Shown: positions 51,873-60,722 of the stretch, one piece after another
Numbering within the stretch: the first letter of the stretch is position 1
How the letters are laid out: each line of letters opens with the position of its first letter
Source: CAYFMP01 sp964344215
GTDB taxonomy: Bacteria; Pseudomonadota; Alphaproteobacteria; Rhodospirillales; Casp-alpha2
Assembly: GCA_964344215.1 (NCBI GenBank)
Contig: CAYFMP010000011.1
Coordinates: forward strand, 5,458 to 69,457
Direction of reading: 5' to 3'
DNA length: 64,000 nucleotides
Made by a program: the position numbers and the translations under genes
Notes under the pieces: model-generated
Told to the model about the DNA's origin: nothing
The model's database searches: none
What the model saw: the letters and a program-made list of their open reading frames with translations, nothing else

Positions 51873-53693
51873 TCAGTCGAGAAACCCGAGAAACCGTCCG
51901 AAGCGCCTGGTCAGCTTGTCAGGGCCGGCCGTCTTGTTGATCAGGTCGAAGGCGTCGCGGGTCTTCGGGCCGATGCGGCCGTCGAGTTTGAGGCGTGGAA
52001 ACGCGTTACCGCCGAGCACGGCCGGGCCGAGGTCGTTGATGGTCTCCTGCAACGTCGCCGCCTCGATGCGGCCGGCCCGACCATCCACGCGGCGGTCCTC
52101 GGGGTCGGCCTTGGGGTCGCGGAACAGATGACCGAAGGCGGCCCCGGTCTCGCCGGCCAGGTTGCCGCGCCCCGTCCGCCGGGCCTCCCTGGCGAAGTCG
52201 CGGAAGCGGCCCAGGGCCAGGCCTTCCTCGACCTTCGATGCGCCGAGGCGGGCGATGGTGCTTTTCAAATTGCCCCGGGTTTTCGGCCCGAACACGCCGT
52301 CGGTCTTCAGCGCCCGACGTGGATAGGCGCCGGACGCTTGGGTTTCCGGCGTCATGGCGCCCGACAGCAGGTTGAGGCCGTCCTGCAACTGGCGGACCGG
52401 GCCGGTCATTGAACGACCGTCGGAGGCGGCGGCGACGCGCCGGGCGACCCGCCTTAGCCCATCCTGCAACGGCCGGCCGTCGGCGTCCACGGCCGCCACC
52501 GGCCGCTCGGGCAAGACCGTTTTCAGCTTGGGTTCGATCATGCGCCCCGTCGCGTCGCGCGCGACCGGGCCGGTGCCGTAGGCGTGCTCGAAGAACCGTT
52601 GCTCGGCGCGGAACAGCTCGTCGCGCCTGGGATCGCTCGCCGGCAGGGCGATCCGCGCCTTCATCACCCGCTCGGCCTCGCCGGCCGTCCACCGGCCGAC
52701 CGGCTTGACCAGGATATCGTCGATGCCGTCGTCCTTCTCGACCTCGGCCAGGAAGGCCTTGGCCTCTGGCGTCTCCACCTTGGCGGCCTCGGCTTGCTCG
52801 TCGTCGGCCCGTTCCGTGGCGGCTTCGGGTCGCTCGGATTGCGCGCCTCCGGCGTCGGTGCCGGCGGTGCCCGCGTCATCGTCGCCGGAGTCACCCGAAT
52901 CCGCCTCGTTCGGGTTGGTGGTGTCGTCGGGGTCGGAAGCAGCGTCTCCGCCGCGCCCTGGCGGCTCGGGCTTGCGCAGCGGCTCGACGCCGTCGAGGGC
53001 TGGTTTTTCCTTAGCCTTTTCGTCCGCCCGTTTCTTGGCCCATTCCTCGTCGGCCTTCTTCAAGGCCGCCTCGAAGGCGCGTTCGAATTCTTCCGGTGGC
53101 AATCCCGACAGCGCCTCGTAATTGCGCTGGAGGCGCTGCTTGTCGCGCCGGCCCTCCTCGCGGTCGGTGAAGAACAGCGATTCGTCGGCCATGGCGCGGT
53201 CATCGCCGGCCTTGATGGCCTTTTTCAATTCGTCGTACTTGTCGAGGCTGCCATTGGCGTAGGCAATGTCCGCAACCGCCGCCTTCTGGCGATCGGTCAG
53301 CGTGTTCCAGGCTTTGTCGCCGACGTCGCGGCGAATACCGTCGATCCTCGAGACGATCTCCTGGTCCAGCTTGGAGTCCATCGCCGGTTTCGGCAGGCGA
53401 ACGTTGCTCTTATCTTCGTAGAAATCGGCCAGCTTGTCTTTCGGCTGCGTTTTCATTTCCCGGTAGGCTTGGCGTTTCTCCGCATCAGTCGCGGCTACGC
53501 TCTTTCCGTCCTTCTCTATCACGAGGTTGAGATTGGTGAACTGGTCCTCGTTGTTGACCTTGAAGCCGACGCCGATGGTGACGTTGCCCTTGATGTCGAG
53601 ATAGGGGTGGGAGACGCGTTTTTCGCTGTCTATGACGTGCTCGCGGATGGCGTCGAGGGTTGTGGGTGAAGTTTGAAGTGGGTGGTTTGTCAT
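51873..53693 (-). CDS. GH24 lysozyme domain fused to conserved peptidoglycan-binding C-terminal region
   Basis: 606 residues. Residues 10-190 form a T4-lysozyme-like domain: candidate catalytic Glu24 in DSEKR, Asp33 in YLDIKGN, Thr39 in VTIGVGF, and DRQKAAVADIAYANG. An acidic Ser/Asp/Pro linker (about 235-315) follows. The last 290 residues match the C-terminal half of the protein at 40803, ending RRFGRFLGFLD. No signal peptide. A wall-degrading module on a shared carrier region suggests a virion-delivered hydrolase or a polymorphic antibacterial effector. Confidence 0.72.
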   Translation of the reverse strand: MTNHPLQTSPTTLDAIREHVIDSEKRVSHPYLDIKGNVTIGVGFKVNNEDQFTNLNLVIEKDGKSVAATDAEKRQAYREMKTQPKDKLADFYEDKSNVRLPKPAMDSKLDQEIVSRIDGIRRDVGDKAWNTLTDRQKAAVADIAYANGSLDKYDELKKAIKAGDDRAMADESLFFTDREEGRRDKQRLQRNYEALSGLPPEEFERAFEAALKKADEEWAKKRADEKAKEKPALDGVEPLRKPEPPGRGGDAASDPDDTTNPNEADSGDSGDDDAGTAGTDAGGAQSERPEAATERADDEQAEAAKVETPEAKAFLAEVEKDDGIDDILVKPVGRWTAGEAERVMKARIALPASDPRRDELFRAEQRFFEHAYGTGPVARDATGRMIEPKLKTVLPERPVAAVDADGRPLQDGLRRVARRVAAASDGRSMTGPVRQLQDGLNLLSGAMTPETQASGAYPRRALKTDGVFGPKTRGNLKSTIARLGASKVEEGLALGRFRDFAREARRTGRGNLAGETGAAFGHLFRDPKADPEDRRVDGRAGRIEAATLQETINDLGPAVLGGNAFPRLKLDGRIGPKTRDAFDLINKTAGPDKLTRRFGRFLGFLD

Positions 53694-53743
53694 GATATTC
53701 TCCGTCTGGTTGCATCGAGTAAGGTTGGGTTGGAGTTAGGTTG

Positions 53744-54364
53744 GTGCGTTTCATCATCTGGTTGTTGTTAGGGATGATGCTGGCCAGCCGGCTGGCGGCC
53801 GCGGTGGAAGAGAAACCGCCGTTCGAATTGCCGGTCAACGAGATGTGGTCGCAGGTCATCCCGGGCGGCCAGGGCATGAAGTTCTTCCAAGGCGAATGGG
53901 ATTACATCGGGCGCGGCGGGATGATCCGGGTCACCGTGACCCCCAAGGCCTTCGTCAGCAAGTACGACAACGGAACCGAGAAGGGATTTCGGAAAACCTA
54001 CCGGATCATGTACGAGGCTTCGAATTACGTCCTCTTGGCCACCCTCGCGCAGCCCGAATACGAGACCAATCCCGGACACGCCTGGACCGGCTTCGCGGTC
54101 TTGACCCTGCGCAGCGATGGCAATGGGGACCGGTATATCCAGATGATCTATTTTTATTGTGGTCTCCCGTTCATGAACGAAACCGTCAAGGCCTTCCACT
54201 GGCCGAAAGCGCGGTTGATGGAGCTGTTTGAGTCCAAGTGCCCGGTTGTAATCGATCCGGACGATCTATCCTGGTTTGGCGAGGGTTGGAGTCACATCTA
54301 TTACCAGCCATTCGAAAGGTGCGCCCGCGGCAAAACCGATGAGGGATATTGCCGAGAGGAATGA
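53744..54364 (+). CDS. Secreted protein, paralogue of next gene; candidate immunity protein
   Basis: GTG start at 53744 with GGAG 8 nt upstream. Signal peptide RFIIWLLLGMMLASRLAAA. Mature part is beta-rich with IRVTVTPKAFVSKYDN and YRIMYEASNYVLLATL. It starts 51 nt from the lysozyme fusion gene, divergently. It shares the signal, the strand pattern and WTGFAVLTLRSDG/STQFVLLALRRDP with the next gene. Periplasmic location is where protection against a lysozyme would be needed. Confidence 0.6.
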   Translation: MRFIIWLLLGMMLASRLAAAVEEKPPFELPVNEMWSQVIPGGQGMKFFQGEWDYIGRGGMIRVTVTPKAFVSKYDNGTEKGFRKTYRIMYEASNYVLLATLAQPEYETNPGHAWTGFAVLTLRSDGNGDRYIQMIYFYCGLPFMNETVKAFHWPKARLMELFESKCPVVIDPDDLSWFGEGWSHIYYQPFERCARGKTDEGYCREE

Positions 54365-54370
54365 AGCGGA

Positions 54371-54991
54371 GTGGTGCGATTCGTCGTTTGGTTGTCGGTG
54401 GTGGCGGTGCTGGCGGTTTCTCCGGCGCTGGCCGTCTATAAGGACGAGTCCGACTTCGACGAGCCGACGGCGTTGCCCGCCATCCCGATCCCGGAGGAGT
54501 TGAGGAACGAGGAGCGTTGGTTCGAGCATTTCCCGGGCCTGTGGCGGGCGTTGAATGCCCATCTGTCGGTCAACATCGGCCTGATGCGTATCGGCCCCGA
54601 CGCGATCATATACGAGGCCAAACACCGCGGCGGTGGATTCGCCTTTCCGGAGCGTTACAGGGTACTGCGTATCGATCCCGAGTACGTGGTCCTGGTCGTC
54701 CACTATGAGAGCCACGTGCGGTTCGAATGGTCGACCCAATTCGTGCTGCTCGCCCTGCGCCGCGATCCGCGCGACGGCGAGCCGGTGTTGTTCTATGGTT
54801 ACCGAGACGACAAGCGTTTGTACTTTGATCTCGACCTCGACAACCCTGATCCGCTGACCCGGCCGCTCGATATCTACCGGCGATTCCTGGACACACCGAG
54901 AGAAAGGGGATTTTTCGTCCCAGCCGTCTGCGATCCGCCGTGGTGTCCGTGGCGTTTCGAGCCGTTCGTGCCGTACGCGCCGGACCGATGA
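54371..54991 (+). CDS. Secreted protein, paralogue of preceding gene
   Basis: 206 residues from the GTG at 54371 (AAGCGGAG just upstream). Signal peptide RFVVWLSVVAVLAVSPALA. Beta-rich mature part with YRVLRIDPEYVVLVVHY and two late Cys. 6 nt after the first paralogue, so co-transcribed. Tandem paralogous exported proteins opposite an effector-like gene are typical of expanded immunity sets, but no direct evidence exists. Confidence 0.6.
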   Translation: MVRFVVWLSVVAVLAVSPALAVYKDESDFDEPTALPAIPIPEELRNEERWFEHFPGLWRALNAHLSVNIGLMRIGPDAIIYEAKHRGGGFAFPERYRVLRIDPEYVVLVVHYESHVRFEWSTQFVLLALRRDPRDGEPVLFYGYRDDKRLYFDLDLDNPDPLTRPLDIYRRFLDTPRERGFFVPAVCDPPWCPWRFEPFVPYAPDR

Positions 54992-55026
54992 ACCGAGCGG
55001 TATCGCGACCGCTGGAGGTTTGGTGA

Positions 55027-55134
55027 ATGGGACGATGCGTCCTGGTTGGATTTGTTGCCTTGGTTCTGTCGGTGGCGCTTGGCCTGCTGGCCGGACTTGA
55101 AACGGCGCGCTCGCGGGTGGATTCGGTGGATTGA
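55027..55134 (+). CDS. 35-residue single-pass membrane peptide
   Basis: ATG at 55027 with GGAGGT 7 nt upstream. MGRCVLVGFVALVLSVALGL is one transmembrane helix, then a short charged tail. Third gene of the secreted-protein group, ending where the effector remnant begins. Confidence 0.45.
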   Translation: MGRCVLVGFVALVLSVALGLLAGLETARSRVDSVD

Positions 55135-55640
55135 GGGGCGGCCTCCGATCGTTCGGAAGCCGAGCCAGTTCCGTGGCGGATTCGCGACACCCCTCGCCGG
55201 CTTGCGGCGTCGCCTCCGATCGTCCGGAATCCGGGCGCCCGGCGTCCGCATCGTCGGACTCGGAATCCTTCGAACCCACCTGGTCCGACCGCCCGGCATC
55301 GCCGGGATCGGAAATCCCCTCCAGGGGATCATGGCCGACTCCGGACGGAGTCGCCGGTTTTCGCGGTTCCGGATCGCGGGGCTCGCGGTCCCGCCGGTGC
55401 AGGGTATCCAGTTCGTCGTGCAGGTTGTCGTTGATCCCGGGCAGCTTGTCCTTGCCGATCCCTTCGGGCAACGCCTTGTCGACGTGATAGTTTATGGCGT
55501 CGAGAGAGGCGCGTATCACCGAACTGCTGGTCTGGTCGAGGGAATCCGGGTTTGCGTCCCAGCCATACCTGAGGCTGGCGCGCTCAGTGGTTTCCCGCTC
55601 GCCGCACGTTGGGTCTGCAACACAGATGGTGATGATAGTG
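55135..55640 (-). pseudogene. Internal fragment of an effector-like gene (truncated both ends)
   Basis: The minus-strand frame contains SLDQTSSSVIRASLDAINYH then KALPEGIGKDKLPGINDNL, aligned with QIDQTSNSLIGSVLKDAKFD and KTLPIGISRREVPGIDNDL of the protein at 40803, followed by a similar acidic linker. An in-frame TGA lies upstream and no proper start exists; the conserved PG-binding C-terminus is missing. It keeps its own promoter-box-terminator leader at 55641-55733. Confidence 0.65.
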
Positions 55641-55670
55641 AAAGAAAATCACCGGTGGTGAGCCGGTGAG
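55641..55670 (-). terminator. Intrinsic terminator in the remnant's leader
   Basis: TCACCGG/CCGGTGA stem with a 7-nt loop, then TTTTCTTTC on the minus strand. Same position relative to the promoter-box as the terminator at 47519-47547. Confidence 0.75.
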
Positions 55671-55676
55671 CGGAAG

Positions 55677-55733
55677 ACGCACGTGTCCTGTTCGCTGCCG
55701 GTCTATGTATACCCGAAAATCGAGAATGTCAAG
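55677..55733 (-). promoter_or_regulatory. Sigma-70-like promoter plus conserved 22-nt box (copy 2)
   Basis: Minus strand TTGACA (55728-55733), 17-nt spacer, TACATA (55705-55710), 6 nt, then a box at 55677-55698 containing GAACAGGACACGTGCGTC. Differs from copy 1 at few box positions while the spacer differs much more, so the box is under selection or recently copied. Confidence 0.72.
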
Positions 55734-55837
55734 AATAATTTCTGATATATATCAACTTAATACTAAAATAGAGCCTATATTTCCGTGATTGAGCAACAAA
55801 TAGCTAACAAACTTTCCCTTGGCGATCCCCGCCGTCC

Positions 55838-57364
55838 TCACTTCCAAATCGGCCGGCCGCTGCCGGGAAGGCCGTAGCTCCGCCACTTGTGGGTGACCTC
55901 TTCGATGATGTCGTCGGTCATGCGAATCCTGCGGCCCCACTCCCGGGTCGTTTCGGGCGGGATCTTGGTGGTGGCGTCAATGCCCATCTTGCTGCCCAGT
56001 CCCGATTGCGGCGAGGCGAAATCCAGGTAGTCGATCGGCGTGTTTTCGACGACGGTTATGTCGCGGGCCGGATCGACGTTGGTCGAAACCGCCCAGATCA
56101 CGTCGGTCCAGTTCCTGGCGTCTATGTCCTCATCGACAACGATGACGAACTTGGTGTACATGAATTGGCGCAGATACGACCACACGGCCATCATCACCCG
56201 CTTGGCGTGCCCGGCGTAGGCCTTCCTCATGGAGACGACGGCGACGCGGTACGAGCAGGCCTCCGGCGGCAGCCAGAAATCGACGATCTCGGGGAATTGC
56301 TGGGTGAGCAGCGGCACGAAGACGTCGTTCAGCGCCTCGCCGAGAACCGAGGGTTCGTCGGGGGGGCGTCCGGTGTAGGTCGAAAGATAGATCGGCTGTT
56401 TGCGCATGGTGATGGCACTGACGGTGAATACCGGAAAGCGCTCGACCGAATTGTAGAAGCCGGTGTGATCGCCGTACGGACCCTCGTCCTCGTAATCGTC
56501 GAGCGAGACGTGGCCTTCGATGACGATCTCGGCTTCGGCCGGCACCTTCAACGGAACCGTCTTGCAATCGACCAGTTCGACCCGTTCGCCGCGCAACAGC
56601 CCGGCGAACTGGTATTCCGACAGGGTGTCCGGGACCGGCGTGACGGCGGCGATGATGGTCGCCGGATCGGCGCCGATGACGGCCGCCACCGGCAGCGGCT
56701 CGCGCTTCTCCTGCTTCCACCTGGCGTGATGCTGGGCGCCGCCGCGGTGCTTGAGCCAGCGCATCAGCGTGGTGTCGCGGCCCGTCACCTGCATGCGATA
56801 GATGCCGAGGTTGTAGTCGTCGCGCTTATCGCCTTCCTTGGAATCCGCACCGGGCCCGCGGGTTACCACAAGCGGCCAAGTGATCAGAGGCGCCGGCTCG
56901 CCGGGCCAGCAGGTCTGTACGGGCAGGCGGGCGAGATCGATGTCGGCGCCGCTCAGAACGACCTCCTGGCAGGATGCCTTGGCCAGGGTCTTGGGCCGCA
57001 TGGCGGCGGCGGTTTTAAGGATCGGTAGCATGTCGAGCGCTTCGCGCCAGCCGCCCGGTGGCTCGGGCTGACGAAGGAAGGCCAAGGCTTCGCCGACCTC
57101 GCGCAGTTCATTCGGTTCGCGGCCCATGCCCCAGGCCACCCGCTCGACGGTTCCGAACAGGTTGACCAGGACCGGCATGTCGTAGGCGGTTCCGTCGGCA
57201 TCGACGACGTTCTTGAACAGCACCGCCGGACCGCCCCCGGCCATCAGTCGGGTCTGGATCTCGGTCATCTCGAGAACCGGCGACACCGGCTCGGCGACCC
57301 GCACCAGGCGTCCGGAAGGCTCGAGTTTGTTATCTATGAAATCGCGCAGCGAGGAAAACGCCAT
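55838..57364 (-). CDS. ubiD: UbiD family prenylated-FMN decarboxylase
   Basis: 508 residues from MAFSSLRDFIDNKL (ATG 57364); the open frame further upstream is non-coding. WPLVVTRGPG, the IYRMQVTGRDTTLMRWLKHR stretch and GYVS-like EGHVSLDDYEDEGPYGDHTG carry the Arg-Glu-Glu catalytic and prFMN/metal sites. Decarboxylates 3-polyprenyl-4-hydroxybenzoate in ubiquinone synthesis; a UbiA gene lies nearby. Other aromatic acids are possible substrates. Confidence 0.92.
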   Translation of the reverse strand: MAFSSLRDFIDNKLEPSGRLVRVAEPVSPVLEMTEIQTRLMAGGGPAVLFKNVVDADGTAYDMPVLVNLFGTVERVAWGMGREPNELREVGEALAFLRQPEPPGGWREALDMLPILKTAAAMRPKTLAKASCQEVVLSGADIDLARLPVQTCWPGEPAPLITWPLVVTRGPGADSKEGDKRDDYNLGIYRMQVTGRDTTLMRWLKHRGGAQHHARWKQEKREPLPVAAVIGADPATIIAAVTPVPDTLSEYQFAGLLRGERVELVDCKTVPLKVPAEAEIVIEGHVSLDDYEDEGPYGDHTGFYNSVERFPVFTVSAITMRKQPIYLSTYTGRPPDEPSVLGEALNDVFVPLLTQQFPEIVDFWLPPEACSYRVAVVSMRKAYAGHAKRVMMAVWSYLRQFMYTKFVIVVDEDIDARNWTDVIWAVSTNVDPARDITVVENTPIDYLDFASPQSGLGSKMGIDATTKIPPETTREWGRRIRMTDDIIEEVTHKWRSYGLPGSGRPIWK

Positions 57365-57614
57365 CAGTCGTCCATCCCAGGGTGGCCGTATCCTATTGAC
57401 GCCCAAGGTCTCTTCGGGGTCAAGGTCGTTCCGTCCGCGTAGTTGTCTTCGGAATAAAAGGAATATACCCTTTGGGTCGAAAGAATTCGGCCCGGCTTCC
57501 ATACGCCACCGTGGCCGGGAGCGAATTCTGTTGGAGATCAAGGGCTTTCCTGGAGTTCCGCAAGCGCCGGATTCGCCGGGGAAACCTCAAGCGGGGGACG
57601 ACGGCAGCGAGCGG

Positions 57615-59393
57615 ATGGGTGAGGTCACCAGCGCCAGCAGTTTTGCACGACTGATCGAAGTCGGCATCGCTCTTTCGGCCGAGCGGGACACCAATCGGCT
57701 GATGGAGACGATTCTGCTCGAAGCCAAGGATCTTTGTAACGCCGATGGCGGGACTCTCTATCTGCGGACCGAGGAAGACACGCTCCGCTTCGAGATCATG
57801 CGCACCGATTCCCTGGATATCGCCATGGGTGGGACGACCGGCAAAGAAATCACCCTGCCGCCCGTCCAAATGTACGACCCGGAGACGGGAGACGAGAACC
57901 GAAAGAATGTAGCCAGTTGCGCCGCACTCTCGGGCGCCTCCATCAACATCGAGGACGCCTACGAATCCGACGAGTTCGATTTCTCCGGCACCAAGAAGTT
58001 CGACGAAGGGATGGGATACCGTTCGAAATCCTTCCTAACGGTGCCGCTCAAGAACAGCCAGGACGAGATCATCGGCGTCCTCCAACTGCTCAATGCAATA
58101 GACCGGCAAACGGGCGATGTTATCGCCTTCGGCGACGACATCCAGCCGCTGATCGAGGCCTTGGCCTCGCAGGCGGCCGTCGCCCTCGACAATCAACAGC
58201 TCCTGGAAGCGCAAAAGAAGCTGTTGGATTCCTTCATCGAGCTGATCGCATCGGCCATCGACGCCAAGTCACCCTATACGGGCGGCCATTGCCAGCGCGT
58301 GCCGGAGTTGACGAAGATGCTGGCCAAGGCGGCCTGCGAGCAGACGGAAGGCCCGTTCGCCGATTTCGACTTGACCGAAGAGCAGTGGTACGAGCTCCAC
58401 ATCGGAGCTTGGCTGCACGATTGCGGCAAGGTGACGACGCCGGAGTACGTCGTCGACAAGGCGACCAAACTTGAAACGATCTATGACCGAATTCATGAAG
58501 TCCGCACCCGCTTCGAGGTCGTCAAGCGCGACGCCGTCATCGACTACCTGAAAGCGGTCATCGACGAAGAAGGCGAACCCGAGGAACTGCGTAAGGAACT
58601 CGATGAGCGTCTCGCCAGACTCGACGACGACTTTGCGTTCATCGCCGAGTCCAACCTGGGCGGCGAGTTCATGGCGCCGGAAAGAATCGATCGGGTCAAG
58701 GAAATTGCCGACATCGAGTGGACCCGGACCCTGGACGATCGAATCGGCGTGTCGCAGGAAGAACTCAAACGCCGCCAACGAACCGAAGCGAAACCGCTTC
58801 CCACCCCTGAAAAACTTCTCGGGGACCGGGACGACCACATTATCTACCGCGATGTGGCAGAGCCGGCGGCTGCCGAGGACAATGAATTCGGCTTCCGCCT
58901 CGATGTGCCCGAGCACAAGTACAATCTCGGGGAGATCTACAACCTCTGTATCGGTCGCGGAACGCTGACGGAAGAGGAGCGTTTCAAGATCAACGATCAC
59001 ATCGTGCAGACCATCGTGATGCTGGAACAACTGCCGTTCCCGAAGCACCTGAGAAGGGTGCCCGAATACGCCGGTGGTCACCATGAGAAGATGGACGGCA
59101 CCGGATATCCGAAGAAGCTCAATAAGGACGATATGTCGGTACCGGCCCGGATCATGGCCATCGCCGATATCTTCGAGGCCCTGACCGCGGCCGATCGGCC
59201 GTACAAGCCGCCGAAGACGCTGAGCGCCAGCGTCAAGATCATGTCGTTCATGAAGAAAGACGCTCACATCGACCCCGACCTTTTCGAGCTGTTTTTGAGT
59301 TCCGGAATCTACAAGGAGTACGCCGACCAGTTCCTCGACCCCTCGCAGATCGATGACGTCGATATTTCCGAGTATCTCGAAGGCGACGATTAA
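57615..59393 (+). CDS. GAF - HD-GYP domain protein with a large insertion
   Basis: 592 residues from MGEVTSASS (ATG 57615; the upstream start is not certain). Residues about 10-190 are a GAF sensor. The HD-GYP domain has SPYTGGHCQRV, HDCGK near 270 and HHEKMDGTGYP near 490; the usual gap between these is much shorter, and about 140 charged residues are inserted. Key metal-ligand and GYP residues are kept, so cyclic-di-GMP phosphodiesterase activity is likely. Overlaps the next gene by 1 nt. Confidence 0.85.
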   Translation: MGEVTSASSFARLIEVGIALSAERDTNRLMETILLEAKDLCNADGGTLYLRTEEDTLRFEIMRTDSLDIAMGGTTGKEITLPPVQMYDPETGDENRKNVASCAALSGASINIEDAYESDEFDFSGTKKFDEGMGYRSKSFLTVPLKNSQDEIIGVLQLLNAIDRQTGDVIAFGDDIQPLIEALASQAAVALDNQQLLEAQKKLLDSFIELIASAIDAKSPYTGGHCQRVPELTKMLAKAACEQTEGPFADFDLTEEQWYELHIGAWLHDCGKVTTPEYVVDKATKLETIYDRIHEVRTRFEVVKRDAVIDYLKAVIDEEGEPEELRKELDERLARLDDDFAFIAESNLGGEFMAPERIDRVKEIADIEWTRTLDDRIGVSQEELKRRQRTEAKPLPTPEKLLGDRDDHIIYRDVAEPAAAEDNEFGFRLDVPEHKYNLGEIYNLCIGRGTLTEEERFKINDHIVQTIVMLEQLPFPKHLRRVPEYAGGHHEKMDGTGYPKKLNKDDMSVPARIMAIADIFEALTAADRPYKPPKTLSASVKIMSFMKKDAHIDPDLFELFLSSGIYKEYADQFLDPSQIDDVDISEYLEGDD

Positions 59394-60130
59394 TGTATCC
59401 GTCGCAGGCGCCGGAAGTCCTCGCGAGAGCCCTCTCTTACCCCTATCGGATACCGAGCCGGTCGTACCTGCTATCTGACGGCGAACCCGTGGAATTGGGC
59501 GGTAGTGTGTCGACTGCGGAACTGGAGGGGCGGACGCCCGTTCTCGCCATCGGTTCCAACCAGTCGCCGGAGCAACTCGCCCGCAAGTTCGAAGGACGGG
59601 ACTGGGGTGAGATACCGGTCATTCTTACCGAGTTGAGCGACTTCGACACCGTCTATTCCCCCCATATCACCAGCTACGGCTCGATTCCCGCGACACTCCG
59701 ATCAGCACCCGGGGTGACGGTGACGCTGTTCGTAAACTGGCTGAATCCGGTTCAGCTCCAGCGCATGCACGAGACCGAGATCAGCAGCGCCAGCTATAAA
59801 TTCGGCCGGCTTTCGAATATATCGACGAAACCGGAGACCGGGCCGACCCTCGGGTCGGCCTACGTCTACACGAGCTGGCGCGGCGCGCTATTCAAGGAGG
59901 GGGCACCTATCCCGCTTTCCGAAATACCGGCGGAAGGCCGGAAATGGAAGTCGATGAGTCAAGAGGACGTCCAGCGCCACGCCCGCGACCGGTTGGAACC
60001 CGATCGGGACCTTCACGAATTCATACGAGGTTCGGTCAAAGATCACCGACTTCGCCGCAATCGGACGCAGGGGCTGCAAGAGGAGAGCAGACCCTTTGTC
60101 CATCCCGACTACACGGCCGTTGAGATTTGA
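59393..60130 (+). CDS. Gamma-glutamylcyclotransferase-like fold protein
   Basis: 245 residues, translationally coupled to the HD-GYP gene. VLAIGSNQSPEQLARKF resembles the YGSN substrate loop of the GGCT/AIG2-like fold, with ELSDFDTVYSPHITSYGSIP after it. The catalytic Glu is not obvious. Activity unknown; coupling may mean a role in the same signalling pathway. Confidence 0.55.
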   Translation: MYPSQAPEVLARALSYPYRIPSRSYLLSDGEPVELGGSVSTAELEGRTPVLAIGSNQSPEQLARKFEGRDWGEIPVILTELSDFDTVYSPHITSYGSIPATLRSAPGVTVTLFVNWLNPVQLQRMHETEISSASYKFGRLSNISTKPETGPTLGSAYVYTSWRGALFKEGAPIPLSEIPAEGRKWKSMSQEDVQRHARDRLEPDRDLHEFIRGSVKDHRLRRNRTQGLQEESRPFVHPDYTAVEI

Positions 60131-60269
60131 TCCCGGCCATATTCTCGCTACAATCTTACATATATGCTTAATCGAGGTTTGACTGCGTTTGCCCCGCTGT
60201 GAGCGGGGGCGAAGAGAGGCGGGTTTGCTCCCTCCGATAAAGCAGGTTCCGGACGATTGCACACGGGTG

Positions 60270-60716
60270 ATGGATGCCGCGGCGATCCTGGCCATTCGTG
60301 AGATCGATTTCTTTCGCTTGGCCTATGAGCGGTGGTTCGGGAAGGAAATCGAACCACAGGTGCTCGAACGGATCTTCGCGGCCTACATGTTTCACCAGAA
60401 GGTGCCGCCTTGGGTCCGCCATCTCTCCCGCGATATCGTCACCCGGGGATCAGACGGTGATTTCGATTCCCGCGCTATCGGCGCCGACCGCTTCAAACGC
60501 CGCGACCCACCACCACGCCTTGCCAAGTTCAGCGTCGGGTTTACCGTCGCCGTTTTCCTGCTCTACACCCTTGCCCTGGCCGATATGGGGAACAATCGAG
60601 AAATCTCTTCGCCAATGTATTGCCAAGGAGGCGCCGGGCTCAACTTCATGACCAGACTGGCGTATGGCATCCACGGCAAACGACCGTCGCCTTGCGAAAA
60701 GCAGGAGAGAAAGTGA
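60270..60716 (+). CDS. Hypothetical protein with one membrane segment
   Basis: From the ATG at 60270, 148 residues; an upstream TTG (60189) would add 27. N-terminal helical part with LAYERWFGKEIEPQVLERIF and AYMFHQKVPPWVRHLSRDI, then one transmembrane helix (FSVGFTVAVFLLYTLALADM) and a short Cys-containing tail. No family recognised. Confidence 0.5.
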   Translation: MDAAAILAIREIDFFRLAYERWFGKEIEPQVLERIFAAYMFHQKVPPWVRHLSRDIVTRGSDGDFDSRAIGADRFKRRDPPPRLAKFSVGFTVAVFLLYTLALADMGNNREISSPMYCQGGAGLNFMTRLAYGIHGKRPSPCEKQERK

Positions 60717-60722
60717 CGGGAA

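Noticed and set aside
54266..55519. 417-codon minus-strand frame as a single gene
   Set aside because: Only its first ~130 codons resemble the effector-like family; the rest lies opposite two well-supported secreted-protein genes with signal peptides.
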